A stretch of DNA of 64,000 nucleotides. It comes from an uncultured Muribaculaceae bacterium. GTDB taxonomy: Bacteria > Bacteroidota > Bacteroidia > Bacteroidales > Muribaculaceae. The translations under genes and the position numbers were made by a program. This document shows, piece by piece, positions 61,791 to 64,000 of this stretch. The DNA lies in the NCBI GenBank assembly GCA_910587925.1, contig CAJUOC010000001.1, positions 95,252 to 159,251 on the forward strand, written 5' to 3'. The notes under the pieces are model-generated. The model did not search any database, had not been told where the DNA came from, and saw only the letters and a list, made by a program, of their open reading frames with translations. Position 1 is the stretch's first letter; the number at the start of each line of letters is the position of its first letter.

Positions 61791-63197
61791 ATGAAGAAGT
61801 TTACCAAAATAGTGGCCACCGTAGCCGACCGGCGCTGCGACGTGGACTTTCTCCGCAGCCTTGAGGAGGCGGGGATGAACGTAGTCCGTGTCAACTCGGC
61901 CCATATGTCGGAGGAGGGATTCGCCGCCATCGTACGCAATACCCGCGAGGCATCAGACGCGCTGGCTGTCATGCTCGACACAAAGGGCCCGGAGGTGCGC
62001 ACCACCCCAAACGCCGAGGGCGCGCCCATAGCCTTTGCCGAGGGCGACACCACCGAGCTTGCCGGCGACCCCGACAGCCCCACCACCCGCACCCGCATAT
62101 GCGTCAACTATGCCGGGCTGGTGGCCGACCTTGAGGTAGGCCGTCATGTGATGATCGACGACGGCGAGCTCGACTTCACTGTCGAGGCCATCGAGGGCGG
62201 CGTGGCCCGCCTGCGCGCCAATTCCGACGGTGTGCTCGACTCGCGCAAGGGCGTAAATGTGCCCGGCGCAGAGCTGCACCTGCCCGCCGTGAGCGACCGC
62301 GACCGCCATATGATAGCGCTGGCCGAGCGGCTCGACGTAGACTTCATCGCCCACTCATTTGTGCGCTCGGCCGCCGACGTGGCCGAGGTGCAGACCGTGC
62401 TCGACTCGATGGGCAGCTCGATGAAAATCATCTCCAAAATCGAAAATCAGCAGGGCGTCGACAATTTCGACGAGATACTCGAGGCATCATACGGCATCAT
62501 GATAGCCCGCGGCGACCTGGGCATCGAGGTGGCCGCCGAGCTCATCCCCGGTATGCAGACCATGATGGTGCGCAAATGTATCGCCGCCCACAAGCCCGTG
62601 ATCGTGGCCACGCAGATGCTGCACTCGATGATCGAGCATCCGCGCCCCACCCGCGCCGAGGTGAGCGACGTGGCCAATGCCGTGTACCAGCGGGCCGACG
62701 CCATGATGCTAAGCGGCGAGACTGCTGTGGGGCGCTATCCTGTCGAGGCCGTCGAGACCATGGCACGCATCGCCCGCGAGGTGGAGTCGAGCCTGGTCAA
62801 TACATCGCGCGTGCCTGAGATGAGCGACCGCCGGGTCACATCATTTCTGTCGCGCCAGGCAGTGCTGTCGGAGTTTATGGTCGGCACACGCGCCATCCTG
62901 GCCGAGGCATACCGCGGCCTCACCGCACGCTTCATCGCCTCGTACCGCGGCAATGTGCCCACCATCGCCTTCTGCTACAACCGCCACGTACAGCGCTGGC
63001 TCACACTGAGCTACGGCGTGACGGCATACTTCCTCGGGCGCGACGGCATACGCGAGCGCTCGCGCCTGGTCGAGGCCATCAAGGAGCTGGTGGCCGACGG
63101 CATCGTAGAGCCGCTCGACCGCGTGGCATACCTCACCGGCAGCGACTCCGGCGCCACCAGCCTGCGCATCGACCTGCTGTCCAACCTCTGCGACTGA
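61791..63197 (+). CDS. pyk: Pyruvate kinase
   Basis: 468 residues. Transfers phosphate from phosphoenolpyruvate to ADP. N-terminal TKIVATVADRRCDVDFLRSL and MNVVRVNSAHMSEEG, metal/substrate motifs MLDTKGPEVRT and IISKIENQQGVDNFDEIL (Lys and Glu), MIARGDLGIEVA, and TQMLHSMIEHPRPTRAEVSD. The B domain is intact. It has the short C-terminal domain seen in Bacteroidetes enzymes. The start is ATG 61791, the first Met of the conserved KKFTKIVATV region. Single gene, divergent from tilS. Confidence 0.96.
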   Translation: MKKFTKIVATVADRRCDVDFLRSLEEAGMNVVRVNSAHMSEEGFAAIVRNTREASDALAVMLDTKGPEVRTTPNAEGAPIAFAEGDTTELAGDPDSPTTRTRICVNYAGLVADLEVGRHVMIDDGELDFTVEAIEGGVARLRANSDGVLDSRKGVNVPGAELHLPAVSDRDRHMIALAERLDVDFIAHSFVRSAADVAEVQTVLDSMGSSMKIISKIENQQGVDNFDEILEASYGIMIARGDLGIEVAAELIPGMQTMMVRKCIAAHKPVIVATQMLHSMIEHPRPTRAEVSDVANAVYQRADAMMLSGETAVGRYPVEAVETMARIAREVESSLVNTSRVPEMSDRRVTSFLSRQAVLSEFMVGTRAILAEAYRGLTARFIASYRGNVPTIAFCYNRHVQRWLTLSYGVTAYFLGRDGIRERSRLVEAIKELVADGIVEPLDRVAYLTGSDSGATSLRIDLLSNLCD

Positions 63198-63240
63198 CGC
63201 CTCCCCGCCGACAACCCGACGGCTGTATCATCGCGGCAGC

Positions 63241-63263
63241 GGCGCAGGCTACAAACCTGCGCC
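63241..63263 (+). terminator. Hairpin downstream of pyk
   Basis: GGCGCAGG (63241-63248) pairs with CCTGCGCC (63256-63263) over a 7-nt loop, 44 bp after the pyk stop. There is no T run, so its role as a terminator is uncertain. Confidence 0.4.
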
Positions 63264-63285
63264 GACTAAAGTCGAAACTGAGCGC

Positions 63286-63481
63286 GTGTCGGAGACACGC
63301 CATTGTGGTTAACCCCGGGTGAAACCCGGGGGTGCTATAAGCAAGCAGACAAGTGCGCCTCGGAGAGGTGCTCCGAAAGCGTTGCCACACGATGCAAGCA
63401 TCTCTCCGAGACGCATTTACATAAGTACCCTCATACCCCGGGCTATGCCCGGGGTTAATCACAATGACGTGTCTCCGACAC
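63286..63481. repeat. Nested 196-nt imperfect palindrome
   Basis: Outer arms of 34 bp (63286-63319 and 63448-63481, starting GTGTCGGAGACACG) differ at two positions. Inner arms of 17 bp (63355-63371 and 63398-63414) differ at two. Each half also folds locally (CCCGGGT/ACCCGGG near 63314-63330 and CCCCGGG/CCCGGGG near 63436-63454). Confidence 0.8.
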
Positions 63482-64000
63482 TCACATCCTCAAGATGCCG
63501 ATTTACCCGGCGATTGCTGTAAATCGGCCTCCTGCGGATGCCCGGACGTATGCACCATACACCCCGCACATCTCCCTGCGGTCGATGTGCGGGGTTACGA
63601 ATAATCGACGTCCTGCGGACGTCCCTACTTGTTGTCTGCCTGCGTTTGTTACCTGTGCGGACTGAAAGTGTCGCAAAACGTCAATCTATCACATACGTGT
63701 ATTCCCGTAGGGGGCAGTCGCGTAGCGACAAGAGACTCGTAGACCATGGCAAGGGCGCCGTAGGTGTCCGCGGCCATGGTATAAATCATCTCCCCCACCT
63801 TGGCTGCGCCCCATAGGGGTGCTACACCGCCGCCAAAGTGTCACCCCTACGGGGCAAACGGTATTAAAGTACAATGAGTTACTGTGCCGCCAAGGCGGTG
63901 TTTTGACTTACAAAGCCAAAACACCGAGGTGTAATAGTCTGGTGACGCGCAGGTTACAAACTATTACTGGTCGAAAGACGCCAAATAGCTAAATATTACA

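Larger units (their letters stand above)
63198..64000. other. Extragenic region of dense inverted repeats (REP-like cluster)
   Basis: About 800 bp without a convincing gene. It is built of many hairpins: 63241-63263, the nested 196-nt structure at 63286-63481, 63497-63528 (GCCGATTTAC stem), 63561-63595 (ACCCCGCACATC stem), 63607-63623 (GACGTCC stem), 63743-63780 (ACCATGGC arms) and 63896-63926 (CGGTGTTTTG stem). A 15-bp word, GCGCAGGCTACAAAC (63242), recurs at 63948 with one mismatch. The content resembles repetitive extragenic palindromes found in Bacteroidetes. Confidence 0.7.

Noticed and set aside
63319..63816. Small open frames in the terminal repeat region
   Set aside because: They run across inverted repeats in both strands and have no protein-like composition.

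Overview
The window looks like a chromosomal segment of a GC-rich Bacteroidales bacterium, most probably a gut Muribaculaceae (S24-7) relative. This is inferred from Bacteroidetes-type promoters (TTTG, about 20 bp, TAnnTTTG), type IX secretion sorting tails, a Bacteroidales-style glycogen cluster, an RnfBCDGEA-RseC operon, and characteristic Bacteroidetes families (DUF4835, DUF4136, BspA leucine-rich repeats, OmpA-type barrel lipoproteins). No rRNA, tRNA, CRISPR array, phage or intact insertion sequence was seen. No database search was possible, so names rest on motifs, length and context.

Layout. 1-6650: the N-terminal two thirds of a PepD-type dipeptidase, small envelope and lipoprotein genes, malate dehydrogenase, an OmpA-domain lipoprotein, and the agmatine-to-putrescine genes aguA and aguB. 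6700-9540: an AT-richer island with a three-gene BspA-type operon and about 670 bp of non-coding DNA. 9537-14230: truA-speA-fabD (speA supplies the agmatine used by aguAB) and, divergently, tatA-tatC. 14338-22820: a sugar transporter with an unusual inserted domain, then the operon dnaN - exonuclease - coaBC - DUF4835 - recN - rlmB. 23038-27686: a major OmpA porin and a 1014-residue secreted multidomain protein, separated by a hairpin- and repeat-rich spacer. 27920-32588: the glycogen operon (debranching enzyme, glycosyltransferase, GH57). 32735-38081: rseC-rnfBCDGEA.

38241-47939 is the most unusual region. It is a five-gene, same-strand cassette reading outward from a strong consensus promoter: a zinc-ribbon/coiled-coil protein; a 1266-residue membrane Ser/Thr kinase with six tandem repeats of about 80 residues; a 1119-residue protein with four ATPase domains, three of them CbxX/CfqX-like; a zinc-ribbon FHA protein; and a PP2C phosphatase. 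The last four genes overlap one another. A 9-bp tandem repeat array lies directly before the kinase start codon. I propose this as an uncharacterised phosphothreonine signalling and AAA+ remodelling system.

47923-61723 is one tightly overlapping minus-strand operon of about 14 kb. It joins tilS, a deaminase-like secreted protein, a dTDP-amino-sugar pathway (rfbB, rfbA, a FdtA-like ketoisomerase, an aminotransferase), mtaB, an LpxL-like acyltransferase, a GT2 glycosyltransferase, prmA, a small barrel protein, a ThiE-like protein, a UPF0104 membrane protein, kdsB and an M16 peptidase homologue, so most of it serves the cell envelope. Pyruvate kinase (61791-63197) reads divergently from tilS. 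The window ends in about 800 bp of dense inverted repeats resembling repetitive extragenic palindromes.
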